Below are positions 8,086 through 16,345 of a stretch of 40,959 nt of DNA, one piece after another. Origin of the DNA: an uncultured Lachnospiraceae bacterium. GTDB lineage: Bacteria; Bacillota_A; Clostridia; Lachnospirales; Lachnospiraceae. The notes beneath the pieces are model-generated. The model saw only the letters and a list, made by a program, of their open reading frames with translations. It was not told the origin of the DNA and made no database searches. The translations under genes were made by a program, and so were the position numbers. Location of the stretch: contig CAMWMM010000003.1 of assembly GCA_947175285.1 (NCBI GenBank), positions 1 through 40,959 on the forward strand, written 5' to 3'. Position 1 is the stretch's first letter; every line of letters starts with the position of its first letter.

Positions 8086-9669
8086 ATGGAGCTGTTAAAG
8101 AAAAATATCCATACAGAGCGGATAAAGTCCAAGGCACTTTTGCAGATACCACTGGAGGCGGACATCAATGTGTCCGATATAAAGCCGGATGTGGCGAAAG
8201 TGATTTACGACTGCGGAACAATCAAGATAGATGAAATCAAGACGGGCATGAACAAAATCTGGGTGAAAGGAAAGTTGTGCTATCAGATACTGTACCAGAC
8301 AGACAGCACTTTATCCGCCGATAAAGAGGATAAAACGCTTGCCGGCATGGACGGCGATATTCCATTTATGGAGGAGATTTATCTCGACAAGCTCGAGGGA
8401 ACAGACCGGGTGGTTTGCAAAACGAATCTGGACGATATGCGGATACACATCATCAATTCGAGAAAGCTCAGTGTTCAGTCAGTGATTTCTCTGGAACCAA
8501 GGGTGGAAGAGAGTATATCGGAGGAATTGTGTATAGAGCTTGACAACTCGGGAGAAGCAGATCAAAAGCTTGAATATCGCAAAAAGAGCCTCGATTTCCT
8601 TGAGACTGTCGTGAAAAAGAGGGATTTGCTGCGTATCCATGAGGAAACGCGTCTGCCCGCTGGTATGCCAGATATTGGAACTGCTCTGTGGAAAAATGCA
8701 GGGATCAGCAGTATCAACTTTCGTCCAATGGATGAAAAGCTGGGAATCACAGGGGAGCTAAATGTATTTATCGTCTATCGGGAGGATACCTCTGACAGGA
8801 TTAATTGGTATGAGGCCGTGATCCCTTTCAATGGAAATGTGGAGTGCCAAAACAGCAGGGAAGGCATGATCGCAGATGTAATGTATGAGATCGGACATGA
8901 GGAGATCACGATCAGGGAGGATTCCGACGGCGAATTGCGTGTGATTGGTGTCGAGACAACCGTTGAACTGGAGATCAAGCTATATGAAAAAGAGAGCACC
9001 TCGATTGTGGCAGATGTGTACGGTGTAAGCTGTGAGGTGCAGGCAGGAATCGACAGCAAACAGTTCCGCGATCTGTCCATGGAACTCAATATCGAAGAAA
9101 AGCTCACACGCAGCATTAAATTAGAGGATGCGGATCCCAAAATCTTACAGGTATGTCACAGTGATGCCAGGGCAAAGCTTGCCGAGACAACATTGAAGGA
9201 TGGTCAGCTAAAACTAAACGGCGAGATTGAGCTGCAAGTGCTCTACTCCTCCAATGAGAGCGGCGGCGGTCTCTATCCAGTAAGGAGTACTGTTCCGTTT
9301 GAAATAGTGAGGGATATACCAGATGTGGATGAAAAGCAGCTCGAGCAGTGTTCCCTGTCTGTATGGATACCACAGCAGACGGTGAGTATCAAGGACAGCG
9401 CACAATTTGAGTGGAGAGGCAGCATCGGTGTCAAAATGTTGATTTATAATACAAAAAATGAAGACATTTTAACAGAACTAACGATAGAACCAATCAACGC
9501 AGATGTCTTGGAAAAGCTTCCGGGATTTGCAATCTACTATGTGAAACCAGGCGATTCTCTCTGGCAGATTGGCAAAAAGTATTATGTGAGCGTGGGACGC
9601 ATTAAGGAAATGAACAATCTGACAGAAGATGAGATCAAGGCAGGTGATAAAATTCTTATTGTAAAATAG
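8086..9669 (+). CDS. sipL: SPOCS (DUF3794) and LysM protein, SipL-like spore coat assembly factor
   Basis: 527 residues from the ATG at 8086. The N-terminus MELLKKNIHTERIKSKALLQ and the IKPDVAKVI and KLCYQILYQ segments are typical of SPOCS domains. At least two such beta-rich modules are readable (about residues 20-160 and 170-300). A C-terminal LysM domain (YYVKPGDSLWQIGKKY, ending KAGDKILIVK) matches SipL, the Clostridia protein that recruits SpoIVA to the forespore. I prefer the ATG at 8086 because relatives begin with MELLKKN and GGGGAGG lies 9 bases before it. An ATG at 8065 with a good AAAGGAG site is the alternative and would add seven residues. Confidence 0.85.
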   Translation: MELLKKNIHTERIKSKALLQIPLEADINVSDIKPDVAKVIYDCGTIKIDEIKTGMNKIWVKGKLCYQILYQTDSTLSADKEDKTLAGMDGDIPFMEEIYLDKLEGTDRVVCKTNLDDMRIHIINSRKLSVQSVISLEPRVEESISEELCIELDNSGEADQKLEYRKKSLDFLETVVKKRDLLRIHEETRLPAGMPDIGTALWKNAGISSINFRPMDEKLGITGELNVFIVYREDTSDRINWYEAVIPFNGNVECQNSREGMIADVMYEIGHEEITIREDSDGELRVIGVETTVELEIKLYEKESTSIVADVYGVSCEVQAGIDSKQFRDLSMELNIEEKLTRSIKLEDADPKILQVCHSDARAKLAETTLKDGQLKLNGEIELQVLYSSNESGGGLYPVRSTVPFEIVRDIPDVDEKQLEQCSLSVWIPQQTVSIKDSAQFEWRGSIGVKMLIYNTKNEDILTELTIEPINADVLEKLPGFAIYYVKPGDSLWQIGKKYYVSVGRIKEMNNLTEDEIKAGDKILIVK

Positions 9670-9694
9670 GTCAGCGTATGCTGACCTATTTTAC
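9661..9694. terminator. Bidirectional terminator
   Basis: A perfect 15-bp stem (9661-9675 with 9680-9694) closes a four-base GTAT loop, with A-rich and T-rich outer ends. It separates the convergent SipL-like gene and the minus-strand gene ending at 9711. Confidence 0.9.
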
Positions 9695-9710
9695 AATATA
9701 TTTCGTATCA

Positions 9711-10367
9711 TTATTTTGCAACAACAGTACCATCTTCAGTTGTGGTAACAGTGTCCTTCTCTGATGTACTGCCTTCTGTCTTTGGATTCATCAATTTGTC
9801 AAGCTTTTCAAGCACTGCATCGTATGTTTTCTGCGAAATCTCAGGAAGCTTGCCGCCCCATGTCTTCTCAGCCTGCTTGTATCCTTTTAAAAATGCATCG
9901 CGCATCTTCTCAAGCTGCTTGGAATCATTTCCTGCAAGTGCAGTTGCAAAAGATACGATACGATCGGAAGTCTGCTTTACGCCCCAGTAACCATCTTCTG
10001 AGATTGCTTCCTGAGCCTTCTTCTGTGTATCAGCGTCAACTGTGTAATTTCCCTTTGAGAGGAACTGCCAGATATTGTTAGCCTGACCAAATGTGTTGGT
10101 CTGTGTATTCATCATGTTGTGTACGAGATCAGTCAGCTGTGACTGGCGCTTCTCCTGGTCAGCCTTAAGCTGTGCTACGATCGCTTTTCTGTCGTCGGCA
10201 GACAACTTTGTCTTGTCATAGACAGCAGCACTGTTTTCATTTTTGTTTTCGTTTTTCGAAGTATCCAACTTCGAAGTGTCATTTTTGGAAGCAGTACTCT
10301 CTTTCTTTTCTGCTTCAACTGCATATAAGTCTGTTACGCTATTATTTCCGATTCCTGATAAACTCAT
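9711..10367 (-). CDS. Hypothetical protein with low-complexity N-terminus and helical C-terminal domain
   Basis: 218 residues. After MSLSGIGNNSV there is a Lys/Asn/Ser-rich linker (about residues 20-48). A helical region follows (about 55-200) containing DRKAIVAQLKADQEKRQSQL and ISEDGYWGVKQTSDRIVSFA, and the tail is rich in Thr and Ser. No signal peptide or membrane helix is seen. The start has AAGGGAAGGG upstream. I do not recognise the family; similar proteins of unknown function may be conserved in Lachnospiraceae, but this is from memory and unchecked. Confidence 0.7.
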   Translation of the reverse strand: MSLSGIGNNSVTDLYAVEAEKKESTASKNDTSKLDTSKNENKNENSAAVYDKTKLSADDRKAIVAQLKADQEKRQSQLTDLVHNMMNTQTNTFGQANNIWQFLSKGNYTVDADTQKKAQEAISEDGYWGVKQTSDRIVSFATALAGNDSKQLEKMRDAFLKGYKQAEKTWGGKLPEISQKTYDAVLEKLDKLMNPKTEGSTSEKDTVTTTEDGTVVAK

Positions 10368-10792
10368 ATGGTATCCCTTCCCTTCTTACATAAATTATAA
10401 ATTAATTCCCTCCATGGCAGCAGCCAGTATTCTGAACATAGATATACTGGTTTTGAAATTATATCGTCATAATATGGCAGAAACTTTAGAGAGAATTGAA
10501 ATTTTTGGAAAATTTTATAAATTAACAGTTGCGAAATGGAGCATAAGGCAATGAAATGATCTAAGAAATGAATGAAAGCCAAACAGAGCGAAACAGTGGA
10601 AGAAATTTAATAGAATATTGATGGAAAATTGAATGTATTTATAGTATCATGTTGGTAATACAAATCGGTATTTCGTGATATGAAGCCATTATACAGGCTT
10701 GATTGTCTTAATAAAATGGACTTTCCCCATATACTATACTTTGCTGGATTAAGCCGATTTGCACAAAATTTAATTTTAAGGAGTGAAATACT
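10368..10792. other. AT-rich intergenic region between divergent genes
   Basis: 425 bases that must hold the promoters of both flanking genes. TATACT at 10730-10735 is a plausible -10 box for the + strand gene, but no well-spaced -35 box is clear. A TAAGGAG ribosome site lies just before 10793. No other gene or structure seen. Confidence 0.4.
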
Positions 10793-11356
10793 ATGAGCAA
10801 ACAGCCAAATTTTCCTTTTGACATGACAGATTACACGTGCTTCTCCATTATCAACTGCCCAGTAGAGCAGGCGATTCAGCTTTTGAAAGAGTATCCCAAC
10901 ATTTGCGCCGCAGAGGACAGAGTTCCCTTTTCCTTTCAGATCACCACTTTGCCGGAGGAGGCAAGGTGGACTCTTTTGCGCTGGCCTCGGCCAGGGAGGT
11001 TTGATGATTTGATGAACCTGACGATATGGCTAATGGGTTACCGTGCTGGTCTGGGCGGGGAGAATCCTATCTTTGTCGCTCTCCCGCCTGCAGAACGTGC
11101 TACGGAGGGACCGCTTCTGGCCAGGCCCGATTACGACAACCAATTTGGTGATTCCATGCTGGGCTTCTGGCAGAATTGGAGCTTTAATTACACAATACCA
11201 GGAGAGAAATTGCGTTGGATTGGTGATGATGTGTTCCCTCAAGAGTATTTCTTTTATGGCCGCGGCTATTCCTCCACTGGTTTCCAGTTAGAGTGGCTGA
11301 ACAATCCGGAACGTATTTCAGATTGGATAGAGTGTTCAATTATGATGGAAAAATGA
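10793..11356 (+). CDS. Hypothetical protein, unknown function
   Basis: 187 residues with a strong AAGGAG ribosome site. It is soluble and unusually rich in Trp, Phe and Pro, with segments such as TLLRWPRPGRFDDLMNLT and MLGFWQNWSFNY. No catalytic or binding motif is recognised and no membrane segment is present. It stands alone on the + strand and its end faces the MocR-type regulator gene 36 bases away. Confidence 0.65.
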   Translation: MSKQPNFPFDMTDYTCFSIINCPVEQAIQLLKEYPNICAAEDRVPFSFQITTLPEEARWTLLRWPRPGRFDDLMNLTIWLMGYRAGLGGENPIFVALPPAERATEGPLLARPDYDNQFGDSMLGFWQNWSFNYTIPGEKLRWIGDDVFPQEYFFYGRGYSSTGFQLEWLNNPERISDWIECSIMMEK

Positions 11357-11392
11357 CCCTTTCAAAACGCTCAGATTTCTGAAACACTTGAA

Positions 11393-12736
11393 TCAAGAAC
11401 TGCCTGACAGTATTTCCCTGAGCAGCTTCACTGCATCGGGAAACTTTTCCACAGGAACTTCGCAGCAGGAGAGCGCGATATGTGCATAACTTTCATTTTT
11501 TTTTCCAGTCTTGTGGATAGGAAACACCAAAATTCCATTTGCGGCGGCCTGTTCACACAGTTCGTCGCTGGTCAGGGAGCATTTTACTTTCAGATGCACT
11601 AGAAAAACGGACTCTCCCATATAAACTTGGGCTCGCGATCCAAAAGCTTTCTCCAGCAATGTGGATAACGTTCTTGCCTTGTTGGAATATAGGCGTTTGA
11701 GCTTGCGGATCTGACTGTCGAGGTGTCCGTCGCGCAGAAACTGGCACAGGGCAAGCTGCTCTGACTTGGAGGCAGTCTGGTTATAGAGTGCCTTTTTCTG
11801 TTCATACAGAGGCAGAAGCGAGTCGGGCAGAATCATGAAGCTAAGGCGGATAGACGGCAGCAGAAGCTTTGAGAAAGTACTCAGATAGACTACATTTTCT
11901 CCGCCGGCAAGTCCCTGCAGACAGGGGATCGGCTTGCTGAAATAACGAAATTCATTGTCGTAATCATCTTCTATAATCAATCGGTCATGAACCGCGCACT
12001 CTTTCAAAAGCGCAAGGCGTTTCTCCACGCTCATGACATCGCCAAGTGATGTCATATGGGACGGTGTCATATAGAGCACACTTGCGTTTTCTTTCTCTTT
12101 TTCCACATCAAATCCATAATCTTCAAAGATAACCATACCCTGTGCAAAGCGCGTGTCGCGAAAGCACACTGTCTTGTGCTCCTTTATGAGAGGGCACAAA
12201 ATATTCAGGAGTGCCTGGGAACCGGCACCGACCACAATGTTTTCTGGTCGGCAGACGGCGTTTCTCTTGTTCATCACATAGCGGCTGATGACTTCGCGCA
12301 GCTCATACTCGCCCTGCGGTTCACCGTAGGTCAGCATTCGGCCGTCCTGCCTCAAAGTACTTTTGATATAGCGTCTCCACAGGTTAAAGTCAAAACTGTC
12401 TGCATCCACGTTGTTTGAGGTGAAATTATATAATATCTTTTTTTCGGGAACCGTGCCGGAAGGGCTGTTTGAGGCTTTGGGAGAAGCAACTGCGGTAACT
12501 GTTCTATCTGTTATATAGTATCCGCTCTGTGGTCTGGAGATGATATAGCCGTCTGCGGCAAGACACAGGTAGGCAGTCTCGATGGTAGTGCGGCTTAATC
12601 CCAGCTGAACCGCGCATCGACGGATTGAGGGCATCTTTGTCCCCGGCATCAGACGCCCAGTGACGATCAAGTCCTTATAGTAGTCATACACCTGTAGATA
12701 TCGCGTGGTTTGTGTCGAATTGAAATCAAGATTCAT
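11393..12736 (-). CDS. MocR/PdxR-type transcription regulator (GntR HTH fused to aminotransferase fold)
   Basis: About 447 residues. The N-terminal winged helix (YKDLIVTGRLMPGTKMPSIR, then LGLSRTTIETAY and DGYIISRPQSGYYI) is GntR-type. The rest has the class I aminotransferase fold: GAGSQALLNI, IIEDDYDNEFRY, and the PLP lysine in STFSKLLLPSIR. Such proteins use PLP to sense vitamin B6 or amino compounds and usually control a divergent gene. The divergent neighbour here is an ankyrin-repeat protein, so the target is unclear. The start is the ATG at 12736; a TTG farther upstream at 12838 is unlikely because the promoter lies between the two. Confidence 0.85.
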   Translation of the reverse strand: MNLDFNSTQTTRYLQVYDYYKDLIVTGRLMPGTKMPSIRRCAVQLGLSRTTIETAYLCLAADGYIISRPQSGYYITDRTVTAVASPKASNSPSGTVPEKKILYNFTSNNVDADSFDFNLWRRYIKSTLRQDGRMLTYGEPQGEYELREVISRYVMNKRNAVCRPENIVVGAGSQALLNILCPLIKEHKTVCFRDTRFAQGMVIFEDYGFDVEKEKENASVLYMTPSHMTSLGDVMSVEKRLALLKECAVHDRLIIEDDYDNEFRYFSKPIPCLQGLAGGENVVYLSTFSKLLLPSIRLSFMILPDSLLPLYEQKKALYNQTASKSEQLALCQFLRDGHLDSQIRKLKRLYSNKARTLSTLLEKAFGSRAQVYMGESVFLVHLKVKCSLTSDELCEQAAANGILVFPIHKTGKKNESYAHIALSCCEVPVEKFPDAVKLLREILSGSS

Positions 12737-12770
12737 GGGTTGTCCAGCCCCCTTCTTTATGATATGATAA

Positions 12771-12799
12771 ATATTACCATGACAGAGCAGGTGATGCAA
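12771..12799 (-). promoter_or_regulatory. Putative promoter of the MocR-type gene
   Basis: On the minus strand TTGCAT (12794-12799) and TAATAT (12771-12776) have the ideal 17-base spacing, 35 bases upstream of the start codon. Confidence 0.55.
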
Positions 12800-12885
12800 G
12801 TTGGTATGATTGAATTTGAAAAGGTAAGGAATTGTCAATATATGATAGAATCCACAAAGGGAAAAACAAAATTTGGAGGGATATT

Positions 12886-13956
12886 ATGACAGAAAAACAG
12901 CAAGAATTGCCATCTGGAATCAATAATCTTCTAAGAACAGGTGATCTGTTAGAGTTAAAGAAGCAGTTTTCTCAATGTGAGCCAAATGCGACATTTTATT
13001 ATGGTGGTTCTAACATTTTTTCGTTGGTACCCATGCCAAGAGAGCTGGCATTATGGGCACAGGAACAGGGAGCAGATATCAATTTTAGAGATCGTTATGG
13101 GAAGACACCGATTTTTGAAGTTGCCAGAAAGGATGGCGACATCTCACTCCTGATAGAGTTAGGAGCAGATATAGACGCTGTTAGTCCAGATGGATGTACA
13201 CCGCTTCATATCGCAGCGGCACGTGGACATAAAAAAGCTGCGCGGACGCTGCTTAAGGCGGGGGCAAAGATTGATGCGCAGACGAAGGATTTTAATGGAT
13301 TTGGTCACTTTACGCCTTTGGAAAAAGCACTTTATGAAAATGATATGAGCTGTACAAAAAAATATGACATCTGTAAATTTTTATTAGACCATGGTGCCAA
13401 GGCGACAGATCGCTGCCGCCAGTTTGCATCTGCTTATTCGGAGACATTTTATCGGCACACTCTAGGAAAAAAACCTTCTAAATATCTGCAAAATCAAGCA
13501 GCAGCATTAGAGAAAATCTGTAAATTGTTTGATGCAAAGATGCTTCGGGAGACCTCGTTCCATGATGGTGTCTCTCCAATTATCCTGACAGTTGTCGGAG
13601 GATTCAAAAACAATTTTGAAGAACTCTGGGACTTTCTTGTTCCTCCTAGTGGGCGGGCACAAACAGCTCAGGGAGAGGTTATCCGTATTGCGGGCAGAGT
13701 AGAGGACGAACTTATGCGTAACGGAGGGCTGAACTGGGATGAGGATTACCGAAAAATGCTTGAAACATTTCGGAAATATCTTCGCCTTACCGATCCTTTG
13801 GAAGAGTCGGACAAATATGTTGGAGAGATCATAGATGCGCTTAAAGATGGAGATGTAAATGATAGAATGATTTGGAGATTACGTTACTGTGCACAGAATT
13901 GGGTTGCAAATAATCCGGAAGTCATGCCGTTGTTAGATGCGGATTATACAAGATAA
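12886..13956 (+). CDS. Ankyrin-repeat protein
   Basis: 356 residues from the ATG at 12886, preceded by GGAGGG at 12875-12880; an earlier in-frame start at 12832 lacks a site and would overlap the divergent promoter. Ankyrin repeats are clear at about residues 65-175, with GADINFRDRYGKTPIFEVAR, DGCTPLHIAAARGHKKAA and LLDHGAKATD. The C-terminal half (about 190-356) is helical and not recognised. Ankyrin repeats bind other proteins; the partner is unknown. There is no signal peptide, so it is probably cytoplasmic. Confidence 0.8.
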   Translation: MTEKQQELPSGINNLLRTGDLLELKKQFSQCEPNATFYYGGSNIFSLVPMPRELALWAQEQGADINFRDRYGKTPIFEVARKDGDISLLIELGADIDAVSPDGCTPLHIAAARGHKKAARTLLKAGAKIDAQTKDFNGFGHFTPLEKALYENDMSCTKKYDICKFLLDHGAKATDRCRQFASAYSETFYRHTLGKKPSKYLQNQAAALEKICKLFDAKMLRETSFHDGVSPIILTVVGGFKNNFEELWDFLVPPSGRAQTAQGEVIRIAGRVEDELMRNGGLNWDEDYRKMLETFRKYLRLTDPLEESDKYVGEIIDALKDGDVNDRMIWRLRYCAQNWVANNPEVMPLLDADYTR

Positions 13957-14076
13957 GAAAGTATATATGTATTGATGAAAAGGCTATGATTGATTGTCTT
14001 GGTTGGCGCGGGCAATGGTATACATTATTTTGGGCAATTACAGGCAAGATAAAATTTTTACGATAGGAGAATAAAG

Positions 14077-14529
14077 ATGGGATTAAAAGATGGATTATCG
14101 GAAGAGAAAAAGGCGGACACGCAGAATGCAAGTACACTCGAGGAGGATATTCCTAAGGCGGCGGACTGGGTGGTCAAGGCGTTAAACACATCAGGCTATA
14201 AAGCTGATTATAGTCTGGAGAGCATGAAAGAGATCGATCGTTTTTTTGATGAACAAAGTGGCCCGGACGGAGTCCTTGCAAAAAATGGTACAGGACAGAT
14301 TCTGTTCTCACTTGGTTCCTATATAGGACAGACAGTCATAAAGCTGCATGGTGGAAAGTGGATAACAAATGATGACGATCCACAAGGTGAAGTCAACATT
14401 GCCGTTGAGACAGCAGACGGCGTGACATTATGGCCCGTCATGCGGTGTATAAAACGGTATATGAATGGATCAGAGGACAGCATATATGCGCTTGTGTCCG
14501 TGTTGGATAACAAGGATATTTTAAAATAA
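14077..14529 (+). CDS. Hypothetical protein, possibly DUF3806-like
   Basis: 150 residues with an AGGAG ribosome site. An acidic helical N-terminus is followed by a compact domain with ILFSLGSYIGQTVIKLHGGK, a DDPQGEVNIAV strand and LWPVMRCIKRYMNGSEDSIY. The pattern LG-x-YIG plus GG-x-W and RYxNGxEDS recalls DUF3806 proteins, but that is from memory. It ends 31 bases before the ABC exporter pair and may be co-transcribed with it. Confidence 0.6.
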   Translation: MGLKDGLSEEKKADTQNASTLEEDIPKAADWVVKALNTSGYKADYSLESMKEIDRFFDEQSGPDGVLAKNGTGQILFSLGSYIGQTVIKLHGGKWITNDDDPQGEVNIAVETADGVTLWPVMRCIKRYMNGSEDSIYALVSVLDNKDILK

Positions 14530-14560
14530 ATGGAAAAAATGAAACAAGGGGGAATCTTTT

Positions 14561-16345
14561 ATGAAAAGCTTGCTAAAGTACATAAAAGACTACAAAAAGG
14601 AAAGCATTCTGGCGCCTCTGTTCAAAATGCTTGAGGCGTCCTTCGAACTGATGGTGCCGCTTGTCATGGCGTCCATCATCGACCGCGGAATTGCGCACAA
14701 TGACACTGCTCAGATTGTAAAAATGGGGTTGATTCTCGTACTCTTGGCAGCAGTAGGACTCATCAGCGCAGTGACAGCACAGTATTTCAGTGCAAAAGCT
14801 GCAGTCGGATTTGCCACAAAGCTGCGGTCAGCACTGTTTGCGCACATTCAAGGTCTGTCATACACGGAGCTTGACACGATCGGGACCAGCACACTGATTA
14901 CGCGCATGACAAGCGATGTGAACCAACTGCAAAACGGCGTCAATCTAACGTTACGTCTGTTGCTCCGCTCGCCGTTTATCGTGTTTGGTGCAATGATTAT
15001 GGCATTTACGGTGGATGTGAAAGCTGCACTCATTTTCGTAGTGGCGATTCCGCTGCTCTCTATTGTCGTGTTTGGCATTATGATTGCCAGTATCCCTCTC
15101 TACAAAAAGGTACAGACAGCACTGGACAAGATTCTTGGCAGAACGCGTGAAAACCTAGCAGGTGCACGTGTAATCCGCGCCTTCTGTAACGAGGAGTCGG
15201 AGACCACCAATTTTGAGCAGGAAAATGAGCTGCTGCTTAACACACAGGTTTTCGTTGGCAAGATTTCGGCGGCGATGAATCCAGTGACATATATCATTAT
15301 CAATATAGCGCTTGTCGTGCTTTTGTGGACGGGGGCAGTCCGCGTAGACAGCGGGATCATCACGCAGGGCGAGGTTGTTGCTCTGGTGAATTATATGTCA
15401 CAGATTCTTGTCGAACTTGTGAAAATGGCAAACCTCATCATTCAACTCACGAAAGCGCTCGCCTGTGCAAAACGTGTGGAAAGCATTTTTGCCATCACTT
15501 CCAGCATGAGCGGCGGTACTTTGGAGAAAAATGACATAAATGTCATAAATGAGGAGATCGATGAAGGGAATGCGGCGGTTATCTTTGACCATGTAAGCCT
15601 TACTTATAAGGGTGGTGGTGGTGAATCACTCACAGATATCGATTTTGTCATACAAAAGGGTGAAACGATTGGTATCATCGGCGGTACTGGCTCAGGAAAG
15701 ACTTCTGTCGTGAACCTGATTCCGCGCTTTTACGATGCGACAAGGGGGCACGTAATCGTGGATGGTTTTCCGGTCAGGGACTATGAGATTTCCGCGTTGC
15801 GGGAAAAGATCGGTGTCGTTCCCCAGAAGGCAGTTTTGTTCAAAGGGACAATCCGGGAAAATCTTTTGTGGGGAAATGAAAATGCATCAAATGAAGATAT
15901 CGAAGATGCACTGCGTATCTCGCAGGCAAAAGAGTTTGTCGACACAAAAGATGGCAGGCTTGACTTTATGATCGCACAGGGCGGCAAGAATCTTTCCGGT
16001 GGTCAGAAACAGAGGCTTACTATCGCGCGCGCTATCGTGAGGCGCCCGCAGATACTGATTCTCGATGACAGTGCTTCAGCACTTGATTTTGCCACAGATG
16101 CAAAGCTGCGTGCGGCGATCAAGGGCATGAAAAATGACATGACTGTCATAATTGTGTCTCAGCGTGCATCATCCATACAATATGCTGATAAAATAGTAGT
16201 AATGGACGATGGTGCGGTTGCAGGAATTGGCACACATGAGGAATTGCTTGCAGACAATCAGATTTATCAGGAAATATACTATTCTCAGTTTCCGGATAAA
16301 AAGGCAAAGGCTGCGGTTTTTGGAGGCTCTGATTATGAAAGATAA
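14561..16345 (+). CDS. ABC exporter half-transporter with degenerate ATPase site (subunit A of heterodimer)
   Basis: 594 residues: a six-helix type IV exporter membrane domain (about 1-310) and a nucleotide-binding domain. Walker A is GGTGSGKTS and the signature is LSGGQKQR. Walker B reads ILILDDSASALD, with Asp in place of the catalytic Glu, and the switch His is Gln (VSQRAS). These two losses mark the non-hydrolysing site of heterodimeric exporters such as TM287/288 and BmrCD. Its partner is the next gene, which overlaps it by 11 bases. Substrates in the family are drugs, lipids or peptides; the substrate here is unknown. Confidence 0.9.
   Translation: MKSLLKYIKDYKKESILAPLFKMLEASFELMVPLVMASIIDRGIAHNDTAQIVKMGLILVLLAAVGLISAVTAQYFSAKAAVGFATKLRSALFAHIQGLSYTELDTIGTSTLITRMTSDVNQLQNGVNLTLRLLLRSPFIVFGAMIMAFTVDVKAALIFVVAIPLLSIVVFGIMIASIPLYKKVQTALDKILGRTRENLAGARVIRAFCNEESETTNFEQENELLLNTQVFVGKISAAMNPVTYIIINIALVVLLWTGAVRVDSGIITQGEVVALVNYMSQILVELVKMANLIIQLTKALACAKRVESIFAITSSMSGGTLEKNDINVINEEIDEGNAAVIFDHVSLTYKGGGGESLTDIDFVIQKGETIGIIGGTGSGKTSVVNLIPRFYDATRGHVIVDGFPVRDYEISALREKIGVVPQKAVLFKGTIRENLLWGNENASNEDIEDALRISQAKEFVDTKDGRLDFMIAQGGKNLSGGQKQRLTIARAIVRRPQILILDDSASALDFATDAKLRAAIKGMKNDMTVIIVSQRASSIQYADKIVVMDDGAVAGIGTHEELLADNQIYQEIYYSQFPDKKAKAAVFGGSDYER

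Noticed and set aside
12832..12885. Upstream start of the ankyrin protein
   Set aside because: No ribosome site, and it would overlap the likely promoter; the ATG at 12886 has GGAGGG.
16209..16334. Long N-terminal extension of the second ABC exporter subunit
   Set aside because: It would overlap the first subunit by 137 bases; the ATG at 16335 has GGAGG and fits the family start.
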